DNA of 64,000 bases from CAYMSF01 sp964392985. Lineage in GTDB: Bacteria > Verrucomicrobiota > Lentisphaeria > Victivallales > Victivallaceae. The notes below the pieces were generated by a model that was given only the letters and a program-made list of their open reading frames with translations, ran no database searches and had not been told where the DNA came from. Below are positions 53,920-62,644 of this stretch, piece after piece; within the stretch, counting starts at the first letter, position 1; the number at the start of each line of letters is the position of its first letter. The stretch covers positions 1 to 64,000 of the forward strand of contig CAYMSF010000001.1 in NCBI GenBank assembly GCA_964392985.1, read 5' to 3'. The translations under genes were made by a program, and so were the position numbers.

Positions 53920-55054
53920 TCGTGAAGCCTGTATAGTTTTGAATATGCTCAATGGCGTCGGTCATGCACGCTTTCAGGCATTGGTTAGTTACTTCGAATC
54001 TCCTGCTGCTGTATTAGAACGCAATGTTGACGAACTCAAACAGGTCAAAGGCATCGGCAGTGAACTTGCCACCAAAATTGCCAACTGGCGGCAGGAAACT
54101 AATCTTGCCGAGGAACTTGATCTGGTTGAACGAGGCGGTGCCAGGATTATCACGTTGCTTGAACCGGAATATCCATCATTGCTCAAAGATATTTACGATC
54201 CGCCGATTTGTCTCTATGTTCGTGGCAGGTTACCGGATTTTAATGTTAATTCGCTCGCCGTAGTCGGTTCCCGCCGCATAACTATTTATGGCAGAAAGAT
54301 GACGCGCTACCTTACTGAATCCGCCGTTTATGCCGGATGGAAAATAATTTCAGGACTTGCCTATGGTGTTGATGCGGTTGCGCATCAAACTGCAGTTGAA
54401 CTCCGCGGTATTACCGTCGCGGTACTTGGTGGCGGACTGGCGCGGATTCACCCTCAAGACCATATACCTCTCGCACGTGATATTGTTGAACACGGCGGGG
54501 CATTAATCAGTGAATTCCCGATGAAATTTCCCGTTAACCGGCAATCTTTTCCGCGTCGCAACCGGATTGTTTCCGGACTGAGCAGGGCGGTATTGATAGT
54601 TGAAGCCGGCATTGATTCAGGGGCGATGATTACTGCGAATACCGCGATTGAACAGGGACGGTCAGTTTTTGCTGTTCCCGGCGCCGCCGACAATCCCCAG
54701 GCTCGCGGTTGTCATAAATTAATTAAAGAAGGCGCCAGACTGACGGAATCATTTGAAGATATTCTCGAGGAATTTGATTTTCTACCCGGGTTTTCCGGAA
54801 TGCATGAACCGGAAAACAATTATCTTGACGTCGGCAAAGTTGCTGATGAACCGGTTGAAACCTGCCCGCCGCCGGTTTCAGCTGACACTAATGAAACTGC
54901 AATCATCAGTTTGCTTACCGGAAAACAGAAAACATTTGACACTCTTGCACAGGAGAGCGGTATTGCCGCCGGAACTCTGCTGGCTTTGCTCATGAAAATG
55001 GAAATCAAAAAAACAGTTGTTCAGCACCCGGGTAAAATCTTCTCTTTAAGATGA
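53912..55054 (+). CDS. dprA: DNA-processing protein DprA
   Basis: Start at ATG 53912 inside the aroB end; a longer reading has no support. The 380-residue protein has an N-terminal helical/HhH part (LKQVKGIGSELATKI), a Rossmann core with AVVGSRRITIYG near 112, SGLAYGVDAVAHQTA near 147, GGGLARIHPQDH near 172 and FPRRNRIVSGLS near 211, then a C-terminal winged-helix-like segment. DprA loads RecA on incoming single strands in natural transformation. Competence machinery is not otherwise seen, apart from pseudopilins. Confidence 0.93.
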   Translation: MTDREACIVLNMLNGVGHARFQALVSYFESPAAVLERNVDELKQVKGIGSELATKIANWRQETNLAEELDLVERGGARIITLLEPEYPSLLKDIYDPPICLYVRGRLPDFNVNSLAVVGSRRITIYGRKMTRYLTESAVYAGWKIISGLAYGVDAVAHQTAVELRGITVAVLGGGLARIHPQDHIPLARDIVEHGGALISEFPMKFPVNRQSFPRRNRIVSGLSRAVLIVEAGIDSGAMITANTAIEQGRSVFAVPGAADNPQARGCHKLIKEGARLTESFEDILEEFDFLPGFSGMHEPENNYLDVGKVADEPVETCPPPVSADTNETAIISLLTGKQKTFDTLAQESGIAAGTLLALLMKMEIKKTVVQHPGKIFSLR

Positions 55055-55084
55055 TATGATGTCCGGACAGAGGGTGAGAACATC

Positions 55085-55112
55085 TTGCTTTTGGGTATTC
55101 TTGCACTATATT
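55085..55112 (+). promoter_or_regulatory. Sigma-70-like promoter before plsY
   Basis: TTGCTT (55085-55090) and TATATT (55107-55112) with a 16-bp spacer lie in the 110-nt gap between dprA and plsY. This probably starts the plsY-gpsA-methyltransferase transcript. Confidence 0.5.
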
Positions 55113-55164
55113 CTCTTTGTACAAAACCGCGGAAATATTTTCCAGAAAACTATAAGGACTTGAA

Positions 55165-55839
55165 ATGACAACGGGAATGGCGCTTGTATATGTCGTGATT
55201 TTTTTGTTTTCCTACCTGATTGGCAGTATACCATGGGGGTATCTTATCGGTCGTTTATACGGCAAGGATATCAGAAAGCTTGGCAGTGGCAATGTCGGGG
55301 CCACTAATGTTACGCGTGTAATCGGCAAAATACCAGGCAAAATTTGTTTTTTTCTGGATATGGTAAAAGGCTTTCTGCCGGTATTTATCGTAACGATGTT
55401 GATTAAACAGAAAGTAATCAGCGATCAGTGTGATATTGCACAGATTATTGCCGCGGCCGGCACCGTTGTCGGTCACATCTGGTCAGTTTTTCTTAAGTTT
55501 CATGGTGGCAAGGGCATTTCAACCTCCGCCGGGGCGCTGCTGGCGATGGCACCATATTCTTTTATCATTTCCGGCATTATCTGGGTGATTGTTTATCTGA
55601 TCGGACGCTACGTTTCACTGGCGAGCATCGCCGGAGCCGCTGTTCTTCCTGTCTCCGCCACTTTCCTGAGTATCTACAAGGTTTATCCGTTATCGCATTA
55701 TATCTTAATTTTTCTCTATCTGCTGGCGTTTCTGGCTATCATCAAACATACCGGTAATATCAGACGGTTGATTAACGGTACAGAACACCGGTTCGATAAG
55801 AAAAATACCGGTGATACTGATACTGGAGATAAATCATGA
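55165..55839 (+). CDS. plsY: Glycerol-3-phosphate acyltransferase PlsY
   Basis: A 224-residue membrane enzyme with the three PlsY motifs: GSIPWGYLIGRLYG near residue 17, RKLGSGNVGATNVTR near 38 and HGGKGISTSAG near 113. It transfers an acyl group from acyl phosphate to glycerol 3-phosphate, the first step in phospholipid synthesis. A polar C-terminal tail (KKNTGDTDTGDKS) is slightly longer than usual. It overlaps gpsA, which makes its substrate, by 4 nt. Confidence 0.94.
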   Translation: MTTGMALVYVVIFLFSYLIGSIPWGYLIGRLYGKDIRKLGSGNVGATNVTRVIGKIPGKICFFLDMVKGFLPVFIVTMLIKQKVISDQCDIAQIIAAAGTVVGHIWSVFLKFHGGKGISTSAGALLAMAPYSFIISGIIWVIVYLIGRYVSLASIAGAAVLPVSATFLSIYKVYPLSHYILIFLYLLAFLAIIKHTGNIRRLINGTEHRFDKKNTGDTDTGDKS

Positions 55840-56834
55840 ATGTTACCGTATTAAGTGATGGCGCCTGGGGAACCGCATTGGCCATGGTGCTTCAGTTCAA
55901 CGGTCATCAGGTAACAATGTGGGGACCTTTTCCTGATTATCTCGCACAGATGAAACAAACCAGAATCAATTACAGATTTCTGCCCGAAGCTAAATTGCCC
56001 GACTCGCTGCGTTTTGAATCTGATATTGCTACTGCTGTCGCAGACAGTGAACTGTTGCTGCTGGCAACACCTACTCAATTTTTGCGCGGTGTATTATCCG
56101 CTTTAAAACCGCATTTTATCCCGGCACAACATCTGCTGGTTAATGTTGCCAAAGGCATTGAAAACGAAACGTTATTGCGCGTGAGTGGCATTTGTGAAGA
56201 TGTTCTTGGCAAATCCCGCTATGTTACCCTTTCCGGGCCAAGCCATGCGGAAGAGGTTTCCAGACAGATTCCTACGGCTGTGGTTGCCGCATCCAGTGAT
56301 ATTGCATTGGCAGAAACCGTACAGAAAATTTTCATGAATGATTTTTTTAGAGTTTATACTTCGACCGATTATATCGGCGTTGAACTTGGTGGAGCTTTGA
56401 AGAATGTCATGGCAATAGCTGCCGGAATTATTGACGGAATGAAGCTCGGGGATAATCCCAAGGCGGCAATGATGACGCGCGGCATTGCCGAAATGAGCAG
56501 ACTGGGTATCGCTTTAGGTGGCGATCCCAGAACTTTCGCCGGTTTGAGTGGAATTGGTGATTTAATTGTTACCTGTTGCAGCGGACACAGCCGGAATCGT
56601 CATGTTGGCGAAGAACTTGGACGCGGCAAAAAAATAGAAGAAATTTTAAGTGCGATGGGCATGGTCGTTGCCGAGGGGGTGAAGACTGCTGATAGTGCTT
56701 TTTGTCTTGCCGGTCGGGCAGGAATTGATACCCCGATTATTAATCAGGTTTATGCCGTTCTTTACCGTAATCAGGATCCACGCACCGCATTATATGAGTT
56801 GATGCGCCGTAAAGCCAAATCAGAAAACGAATAG
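55836..56834 (+). CDS. gpsA: Glycerol-3-phosphate dehydrogenase [NAD(P)+]
   Basis: A 332-residue enzyme that reduces dihydroxyacetone phosphate to sn-glycerol 3-phosphate. It has NVAKGIE near residue 108, the catalytic lysine in GGALKNVMAIAAGI near 189, and LSGIGDLIVTCCSGHSRN near 241. The N-terminal nucleotide loop reads VLSDGAWGTALA, with Ser in place of the usual first Gly of GxGxWG. Other key residues look intact, so it is probably active. It is translationally coupled to plsY. Confidence 0.93.
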   Translation: MNVTVLSDGAWGTALAMVLQFNGHQVTMWGPFPDYLAQMKQTRINYRFLPEAKLPDSLRFESDIATAVADSELLLLATPTQFLRGVLSALKPHFIPAQHLLVNVAKGIENETLLRVSGICEDVLGKSRYVTLSGPSHAEEVSRQIPTAVVAASSDIALAETVQKIFMNDFFRVYTSTDYIGVELGGALKNVMAIAAGIIDGMKLGDNPKAAMMTRGIAEMSRLGIALGGDPRTFAGLSGIGDLIVTCCSGHSRNRHVGEELGRGKKIEEILSAMGMVVAEGVKTADSAFCLAGRAGIDTPIINQVYAVLYRNQDPRTALYELMRRKAKSENE

Positions 56835-56866
56835 AGTATCACTACTCTAATAACCAGGAGAATGTT

Positions 56867-58102
56867 GTGAATAATGTAAAAATTACGCTGGAAAAGGGAA
56901 GAGATAAATCCCTGCGTCGCCGGCATCCATGGGTTTTTTCCGGAGCAGTGAAACGCATTGATGGTACCCCGGCGCCTGGCGCTACCGTTGATGTTTATTC
57001 TGCCGGAGGCGAATGGCTCACTCGCGGAGCTTATTCCCCGGAATCGCAGATTTCTGTTCGTGCATGGAGTTTTGATGCTGAAGAAAAGATAGACCGCGAC
57101 TTTTTTATGAAACGCATAAAAACTGCGCTTGAGTTCAGACAGCAGATGTTCAAAGATACCGCTGATGTTACTGCATACCGCCTGATTGCCGGTGAATCCG
57201 ATGGTTTACCCGGCGTTATCGTTGACCGGTATAACGATTGGCTGGTTGGTCAATTCCTTGCCGCCGGGGCGGAGGCACATAAAAAAACAATTGCTGAGAT
57301 ATTACTGAAATTGACCGGATGCAAGGGATTATATGAACGCTCCGATGCTTTTGTCCGTACTCGTGAAGGTATGGCTGAAGTCAGCGGCAGTCTGGCTGGT
57401 AAAACACCACCGGAATTGCTGGAAATCAATGAATATGGTATTCACTTCAAAGTTGATGTGGTTAATGGACATAAGACTGGATTTTATCTTGACCAGCGTG
57501 AAAACAGGCAGATTATCCGGCAGCATGCCGCTGGAAAAAGTGTCTTGAACTGCTTTGCCTATACCGGCGGTTTCGGCGTTGCCGCGGCAGTCGGCGGCGC
57601 GGTATCTGTAACCAATGTTGACTCATCTGCGAGTTCGCTTGAACTTGCCACCGAAAATATGCGCTTGAATAATATTTCAGAAAGCAAATACGAAAATATT
57701 ACCGCCGATGTTTTTTGCCTCTTGCGTAAATTCCGGGCGGAAGGACGTAAATTTGATATTATCGTCCTTGACCCGCCGAAGTTTGCCGATTCAATGCGTT
57801 CACTGGAGAAGGCTTGCCGCGGTTACAAGGATATTGCCATTCTGGCATTCCAGTTACTCAATCCGGGCGGAATGCTTTATAGCTTTTCCTGTTCAGGTTT
57901 GATGACTTCTGAGTTATTCCTGAAAATAACTGCCGACGCTGCGCTTGATGCTGGATTTGATGCCAGAATTCTGCAACGTTTGACACAGTCTCCTGATCAT
58001 GTCTGCACTCTCCACTTTCCGGAAAGTCTGTACTTGAAAGGATTGCTCGTAGAGAAAATAGAGCTGGAGGGTACTGTACTTTCTCTGGAGGTTGCAAAGT
58101 AG
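56867..58102 (+). CDS. Class I SAM-dependent 23S rRNA methyltransferase (RlmI-like)
   Basis: A 411-residue protein starting at GTG after CAGGAG. The N-terminal PUA domain opens with RDKSLRRRHPWVFSGAVKRI, followed by an RlmI-type middle domain and a Rossmann methyltransferase with NCFAYTGGFGVAAA near residue 225 and the catalytic-loop motif VLDPPKFAD near 301. RlmI makes m5C1962 in 23S rRNA; the exact site here is not proven. A late Cys (FSCSGL) matches the family. The next gene follows after 2 nt. Confidence 0.88.
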   Translation: MNNVKITLEKGRDKSLRRRHPWVFSGAVKRIDGTPAPGATVDVYSAGGEWLTRGAYSPESQISVRAWSFDAEEKIDRDFFMKRIKTALEFRQQMFKDTADVTAYRLIAGESDGLPGVIVDRYNDWLVGQFLAAGAEAHKKTIAEILLKLTGCKGLYERSDAFVRTREGMAEVSGSLAGKTPPELLEINEYGIHFKVDVVNGHKTGFYLDQRENRQIIRQHAAGKSVLNCFAYTGGFGVAAAVGGAVSVTNVDSSASSLELATENMRLNNISESKYENITADVFCLLRKFRAEGRKFDIIVLDPPKFADSMRSLEKACRGYKDIAILAFQLLNPGGMLYSFSCSGLMTSELFLKITADAALDAGFDARILQRLTQSPDHVCTLHFPESLYLKGLLVEKIELEGTVLSLEVAK

Positions 58103-58104
58103 TA

Positions 58105-58767
58105 ATGTCCATATTTGCCGATATTCCTGTTACACTTGATTATGACAGAATCTCAGCACGGCTCGCTATTGAGCAGGGAAGTCCTGAGGAAAATGAGTTC
58201 AAACTCATCGCTACTGCCGCTTCAAAATATGCAGCACCGAAGGCGTTAATAAGGCATATTCAGATTGAACACTGGAGCGAGGACTGCATTATTGCCGCCG
58301 GAGTTGAATTCAACAGCCGTATCGTAGCGGATAAGTCCAGAAAAGATGGTTTTGTCATCATGTTTGCTGCAACTTGCGGCAGAGAACTTAATGAAGTTAA
58401 AATTGCGGAAGATGATTTTCTGGGTGCATACTGGCTGGAGGTGCTTAAAGAGGAGTACCTTACCCAAGCCGTCTCATTTCTGCGTCAATACGTCCTGGAT
58501 AAATATAATTTCGTCAAATGTGTCGAATTCTGCCCTTCTGATAGCGGTTTCTGGGAACTGACCGAATTGAAAAAAGTATTCAGTGTCCTTGGTGGCGATA
58601 CTGCTGAAATCGGCATTGAACTGGGAGAATACTGTTTCATGACGCCGGGTAAATCAGTTTCAGGGGTATTGTTGAATGTGCATGACGACTTCTGTTCCTG
58701 CGACATTTGCGACCTCCGCAATAAATGCAACCGCAAAGGTGACCATCAGTCCGAATGCCGTAATTGA
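58105..58767 (+). CDS. B12-dependent methionine synthase activation-domain-like protein
   Basis: A 220-residue stand-alone version of the MetH reactivation domain fold (IHIEHW-like start, then FMFAATCGREL and FWELTELKKVF). The C-terminus has a cysteine cluster CSCDICDLRNKC...SEC that could bind a 4Fe-4S cluster, as in RamA-like or corrinoid-activating relatives. Such proteins reductively reactivate cob(II)alamin of corrinoid methyltransferases; the UroD-family protein at 4597 is a possible partner class. Its last 69 nt are duplicated at 62568-62636, making this a likely island insertion point. Confidence 0.75.
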   Translation: MSIFADIPVTLDYDRISARLAIEQGSPEENEFKLIATAASKYAAPKALIRHIQIEHWSEDCIIAAGVEFNSRIVADKSRKDGFVIMFAATCGRELNEVKIAEDDFLGAYWLEVLKEEYLTQAVSFLRQYVLDKYNFVKCVEFCPSDSGFWELTELKKVFSVLGGDTAEIGIELGEYCFMTPGKSVSGVLLNVHDDFCSCDICDLRNKCNRKGDHQSECRN

Positions 58768-58827
58768 ACAGTGCTGGAAGAATGAGTGTTTTACAACATT
58801 CCAGCGTTTTTCAGCACACAATAAATT

Positions 58828-59163
58828 TTATGCCATTGCGCAAACAAGCGGTTTGATATTTGAAAAAACTTCCCGTTTTTCGTGTGCAAGATGCCAGAGA
58901 TCATAGTTGGACTGAAGATTCAGCCACAACTGCGGAGTAGTTTTCATCGCGATGGACAAGCGCATTGCCATTTCCGGCGTTACCGATTTGTGACAGTTCA
59001 CTATCGCCGAAATTGCTTTACGCGATACTCCGATATCCTTGGCAAAGTCAGTTATGTTTATGTCAAGCTCCTTTAAATACAAACCCTTTAATATTTCTCC
59101 GGGATGGGACGGACATCTTTTCCGACTGGTTACAGCTAACACTTTTTCATTTACGTCAGACAT
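58828..59163 (-). CDS. higA: HigA-type antitoxin (XRE-family HTH)
   Basis: A 111-residue protein with the HigA/VapI signature HPGEILKGLYLKELDINITDFAKDIGVSRK, read here as HPGEILKG followed by the helix-turn-helix FAKDIGVSRKAISAIVN, then MAMRLSIAMKTTPQLWLNLQ. It neutralises the adjacent HigB-type toxin and represses the operon. It starts 34 nt after the toxin stop, the toxin-first order typical of higBA. The C-terminal tail after WHLAHEKR is longer than in small HigA proteins. Confidence 0.9.
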   Translation of the reverse strand: MSDVNEKVLAVTSRKRCPSHPGEILKGLYLKELDINITDFAKDIGVSRKAISAIVNCHKSVTPEMAMRLSIAMKTTPQLWLNLQSNYDLWHLAHEKREVFSNIKPLVCAMA

Positions 59164-59197
59164 ATTTTTTTCCTTAGTTATTGGTCAGTTCTTCGAT

Positions 59198-59476
59198 TTA
59201 ATGATAGTCTTTGTAGTCAACAATATATACATTGCTATTTTCAAATTTAAATATTACCCGCCAGTTTCCTGATACTGTTACTGACCAGATCTTATCTTTC
59301 TTTGGTTCCAGTGGATGCAGCCTGGAACCGGGAAAATTAACATCATTAATTATTGCCGCCATGTCCAATAAATCGAGGATTAACTTTAAACGGCTGGCAT
59401 GCTTGGACTGAATACCGCTTAAATCATCATTTTCAAAAAAATGCTTTAAACCCTTATGCTTAAAACTTTTTATCAT
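59198..59476 (-). CDS. higB: HigB-type toxin (RelE superfamily)
   Basis: A 92-residue protein: MIKSFKHKGLKHFF at the start, the central RLHPLEPKKDKIWSVTVSGNWRVIFKFE, here split as HPLEPKKD and WSVTVSGNWRVIFKF, and the end VYIVDYKDYH. This is the HigB/PlasmidMaintenance pattern. It would cleave mRNA on the ribosome. It is upstream of higA in the same operon, with a palindrome in the promoter region. Confidence 0.9.
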   Translation of the reverse strand: MIKSFKHKGLKHFFENDDLSGIQSKHASRLKLILDLLDMAAIINDVNFPGSRLHPLEPKKDKIWSVTVSGNWRVIFKFENSNVYIVDYKDYH

Positions 59477-59518
59477 TGCCAGCCCTTAACTGAAATATAA
59501 ATTCATTTATATATGAAA

Positions 59519-59537
59519 TGTAACCTATGTAGTTACA
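59519..59537 (-). promoter_or_regulatory. Inverted repeat in the higBA promoter region
   Basis: TGTAAC-N7-GTTACA lies 43 nt upstream of the toxin start and is flanked by AT-rich -10-like sequence. It is a good candidate for the HigA autorepression site. Confidence 0.5.
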
Positions 59538-59576
59538 AAAATCAAGAAAAAAATAATTTTATTCAAAAAAATCCGC

Positions 59577-59729
59577 ACCACTAACTAACAAAAACACTAA
59601 CACGAACTTGTTTTATTTTTTTGTTAAACCAGCAATTAGTAACATTCCTGCGGTGAATAATTTTTACCCATCTGGTAAAATAAATTCACCGCACGGTTGG
59701 TTAGTGTTTAGTTAGTGATGTTTAGTGGT
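59577..59729. repeat. 153-bp nested inverted-repeat element (MITE-like)
   Basis: Outer arms ACCACTAA (59577-59584) and TTAGTGGT (59722-59729) pair perfectly. Further ACTAAC repeats on the left match GTTAGT repeats on the right with a small indel. Inside, TGCGGTGAAT (59649-59658) pairs with ATTCACCGCA (59684-59693), enclosing a third stem around TTTTACC-CATCT-GGTAAAA. No ORF is present. Such a long nested structure resembles a miniature inverted-repeat transposable element, or a structured site used by a mobile element. Confidence 0.55.
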
Positions 59730-59816
59730 AAAAAAATGAGCCATTATTAATTTGCATTTCCCGTGAACTCGAGGCATATTGGAGCAAAACAATTGCTGCC
59801 GATGAAACCGGCACTG

Positions 59817-59840
59817 AAAATTGAACTTATATTCAATTTT
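59817..59840. repeat. Small perfect hairpin
   Basis: AAAATTGAA and TTCAATTTT pair over 9 bp around CTTATA in the gene-free stretch between higB and the 59944 gene. Possibly a terminator for a lost plus-strand transcript. Apart from this, the MITE-like element and a TGTGGTCAGACCC motif near 59915-59927, nothing else is seen from 59477 to 59943. Confidence 0.4.
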
Positions 59841-59943
59841 TGGCAGGGAATAATTGATTTAACAGCATGTTTTTTGATTGAAAATTGTTAATTATGTATG
59901 ATTATTTTAAAAAATGTGGTCAGACCCAGCTGGTTATTAAATC

Positions 59944-60672
59944 ATGAATAAAAAATATAGTTTAATATTATGTGTTTTGTTTTGTTTTTCTTTGAAAATA
60001 ATGGCTCAAAACAAACTAATCGAAAAAGAATTTGAAGAAAGAATTGATATATGGGAAAAATCTATAGCTGAAAGTCAAAAGCAGTTTCCTATGCTTTCTA
60101 CCCCTAAAATTGATAATTCTTATTTTAAAGAAATTGTTAATATGGGACCACAAATTTTACCGTTGCTTATCAAAAAGATACATGCAAATGGCAATGCCGG
60201 ATATTTGGGGCCTATAGTGTCAACAATATCCAAAACGCACATCCAGTCTTATTTTGATAAACAAACTAAAGAATATCATTTCCCAGATTATCCGGATTTT
60301 TCTTATGTACCTTTAGCTTATAGAAAAGACAAAAAGGAATATGTAAATATTTGGGTATATTGGTGGACAAATGGACGCAAGAAGACGGTAGAATTATTCC
60401 AAAAGAAATATGATGCATTGCAGGAAGCTAAAAAATTAAAAACTGCGAAAGAAATTGACGAAAATTATAAAAACATTCAAGATATGGGAGTGGTTATTAT
60501 CCCTGAAATAATATCAAAAATAAAATTGGGAGAAAAAGATTTAATACCAATATTTGCATATCTAATTGATAACCAAGTTTCATCCACAGCATCTAGTCAG
60601 GAATGTGAAAAATGGTGGCTAGACAATAAGGACAAATATAAGGTAATTACCGACTTACAAGACATGAATTAG
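59944..60672 (+). CDS. AT-rich exported protein of unknown function
   Basis: A 242-residue protein with a signal peptide (MNKKYSLILCVLFCFSLKIMA). The mature part is helical with two similar segments, FKEIVNMGPQILPLLIKKI near residue 61 and KNIQDMGVVIIPEIISKI near 177, suggesting HEAT-like repeats. Codon use is strongly AT-biased compared with flanking chromosomal genes. A TGTGGTCAGACCC motif precedes it and a related repeat follows at 60806. Probably acquired cargo of the island. Function unknown. Confidence 0.65.
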   Translation: MNKKYSLILCVLFCFSLKIMAQNKLIEKEFEERIDIWEKSIAESQKQFPMLSTPKIDNSYFKEIVNMGPQILPLLIKKIHANGNAGYLGPIVSTISKTHIQSYFDKQTKEYHFPDYPDFSYVPLAYRKDKKEYVNIWVYWWTNGRKKTVELFQKKYDALQEAKKLKTAKEIDENYKNIQDMGVVIIPEIISKIKLGEKDLIPIFAYLIDNQVSSTASSQECEKWWLDNKDKYKVITDLQDMN

Positions 60673-60805
60673 TTTATGATATTAGCCAAGGAACAGCTTT
60701 TTGGGCGCCATTCGAGGCTGACCACTGAAATATTTGTAAATAATTTAATTTGTGCACAAAATATAAATTAATCTGTATAAATACTGCTTTAAAGCTATAA
60801 ATTAA

Positions 60806-60844
60806 GGCTGTTTTATTGATTTAATAAAAATGTGGTCAAACCCC
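60806..60844 (+). repeat. Direct repeat, copy A (flanks the 60897-62363 gene)
   Basis: GGCTGTTTTATTGATTTAAT and the next bases AAAAATGTGGTCAAACCCC recur almost exactly at 62481. The last part (TGTGGTCAAACCCC) also resembles a motif near 59915. A nearby hairpin GCGCCA-CAC-TGGCGC lies at 60868-60882. No ORF is present in 60673-60896. Confidence 0.7.
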
Positions 60845-60896
60845 GCTCGCTTCTACAATGCCCCCCAGCGCCACACTGGCGCAGACCAATATCGAC

Positions 60897-62363
60897 CTAT
60901 TTACTTTCATGAACAGCGTCTCCTTTGACCCGCTGCTGTTGATAATAATTTGTCAACCATTGCGCCGCTTCATCCATCGGGATTCCCTGCTCCCATTCGG
61001 AAGGTTTCTGCGCAGATTTCAATAAATCATCGTATCTGTTTTTTATGCTATCAAGCTTTTCCTTTGCATATGAATCATAGTGGTCTTGACTCATCTTTCC
61101 ACTATCCTTTAGCTTCTTTAGCTTATCTAGATGCACGTTCATATTTTTCAAATCACGTTGCCTTTCGGCTTCTATTTGCTCTGGCGTTAAAGATGTCTTA
61201 CCGCTTCTTCTATTGGCTTCTTTAAGAGCCCAGTCATTTTTAGCTGGATACGCATATTGAAACTGTTGTCCGGTAAGTCCTTTTAATGCCTCAGCTGCAA
61301 AATAACCTTTTTTCGAGCTTTTTAGTTTGCCGGCGATAATCAGGACTATTTCGAGCGTTTTATCTTTTCCTCTTGGCCAATATGGGGCGAATATATCATC
61401 TTCCTTTTTTAAATCCGCAATATATTGATCTTGAAATCTCTCGTTTTCTTGTATGTTATATTTCCATACGCACATGCGCATATGCGAAATATCATAGAAT
61501 CCCATATCATCGAGTTCCTTTTCCGTTTTTGCCAATATCTCTCGAAATAATGGCTGACATTCACGGCTGTTAATTCTCATCAAACTCTTAAGAATGGCGA
61601 CTTTGCGACCGTTTTCTCTCTCCTTGCTTACGAACATACTGGTGTCATGGTAGCGCGCCAATAAATCCGGCACCTGCTTGGCATCTTTAATCTTGCTCAA
61701 ATAATTGTTGACCTGTTCTTGACTCGCTTTCGAATTTTGTTCCATATTTAACAATAGCTTAGCGCCTTCGTCCCCATACTCTTTGAGCAAGTCACGATTA
61801 TACATCGCCAGAGTGGAATCCGGCGTTTGTTTTTTAGGATCGGTCAACTCCTTAAGCAATTCCGGGTCATGCAGTTTGGCACGGGTTTGCCGCACGTTGT
61901 AGTAAACGCGTTTGGCTGCCTGGGTCTGCATTGTTTCCAGTTTGCGTAAATCTGAAAGCGCTGCTTTATCATTGGTCGCGATAATGGTTTTCAACACCAT
62001 TTTCACCACGTCCTTGTCATCATCAAAGAGATGTTTTCTGGACGCAGTCAGCAACGCCGGATCACGCAATGCCGCAAGTTTCTTTTCGGCAACCATCTTT
62101 ATTTCAGGACGAATGTTGTTGTCGCATGTCAGATAGCACCAGTCAACCTGTTCCGGTGTCGTTGGCGTAAAGGCAGTAATCGCCTTTAAAATATCCGCAA
62201 AATTAGGCCCATTGCGGTCGTAAGTACGAAATTGCTTTAACATTTCCGGGTTGAACGCGGCGGTCGATTTCTGCTCTTCAGCCGAAACCGGCAGCACATA
62301 AGCCGTTGCCAATACTAATATTGATGTCATTGCACACTGCCAGTTGTAATTAACCTTATTCAT
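60897..62363 (-). CDS. Exported HEAT-like repeat protein of unknown function
   Basis: A 488-residue protein, GGAG six nt upstream of the start. A signal peptide is at residues 1-28 (ILVLATAYVLPVSA). The mature protein is helix-rich with repeated motifs such as PEIKMVAEKKLAALRDPALL and DVVKMVLKTIIATNDKAAL, like HEAT or armadillo repeats, then a basic coiled-coil-like stretch at about 400-460. Flanked by direct repeats at 60806 and 62481. No enzymatic motif. Probably a periplasmic scaffold carried by the island. Confidence 0.65.
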   Translation of the reverse strand: MNKVNYNWQCAMTSILVLATAYVLPVSAEEQKSTAAFNPEMLKQFRTYDRNGPNFADILKAITAFTPTTPEQVDWCYLTCDNNIRPEIKMVAEKKLAALRDPALLTASRKHLFDDDKDVVKMVLKTIIATNDKAALSDLRKLETMQTQAAKRVYYNVRQTRAKLHDPELLKELTDPKKQTPDSTLAMYNRDLLKEYGDEGAKLLLNMEQNSKASQEQVNNYLSKIKDAKQVPDLLARYHDTSMFVSKERENGRKVAILKSLMRINSRECQPLFREILAKTEKELDDMGFYDISHMRMCVWKYNIQENERFQDQYIADLKKEDDIFAPYWPRGKDKTLEIVLIIAGKLKSSKKGYFAAEALKGLTGQQFQYAYPAKNDWALKEANRRSGKTSLTPEQIEAERQRDLKNMNVHLDKLKKLKDSGKMSQDHYDSYAKEKLDSIKNRYDDLLKSAQKPSEWEQGIPMDEAAQWLTNYYQQQRVKGDAVHESK

Positions 62364-62480
62364 AGGTCGTCTCCATGTAGATAATCAGTGCCGTGGATAA
62401 GTTTTACATCCTATTATTTCAATATAATACAATTATAAAAATATAACATAATTTTTACTCAACAAAATCAATTTTTTATT

Positions 62481-62517
62481 GGCTGTTTTATTGATTTAAT
62501 AAAATGTGCTCAGTCAC
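62481..62517 (+). repeat. Direct repeat, copy B
   Basis: The first 24 nt are identical to copy A at 60806; then one base is missing and the tail reads TGTGCTCAGTCACC with several changes. Copies A and B bracket the 488-residue protein gene. The surrounding intergenic region 62364-62644 otherwise holds only the displaced gene end at 62568. Confidence 0.7.
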
Positions 62518-62567
62518 CGATGTCGTCTGTTGATTTTATGCGGTTAATGATTTAACCATTAATCGAA

Positions 62568-62636
62568 TGTGACATTTGCGACCTGCGCGATAAATGCAAC
62601 CGCAAAGGTGACCATCTGACCCAGTGCCGTAACTGA
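62568..62636 (+). pseudogene. Displaced 3' end of the B12-activation-like gene
   Basis: These 69 nt align without gaps to 58699-58767, the last 22 codons and stop of the 58105 gene, with 61 of 69 matches by eye. They encode CDICDLRDKCNRKGDH...CRN and the same TGA. Sequence upstream of 62568 is unrelated. The copy ends 8 nt before the stop of the convergent CDF-type gene. Confidence 0.85.
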
Positions 62637-62644
62637 AAGCTGTT

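Noticed and set aside
59577..59729. Integron attC site
   Set aside because: The arms CACTAAC and GTTAGTG come near to, but do not fit, the RYYYAAC/GTTRRRY core sites, and there is no IntI gene.
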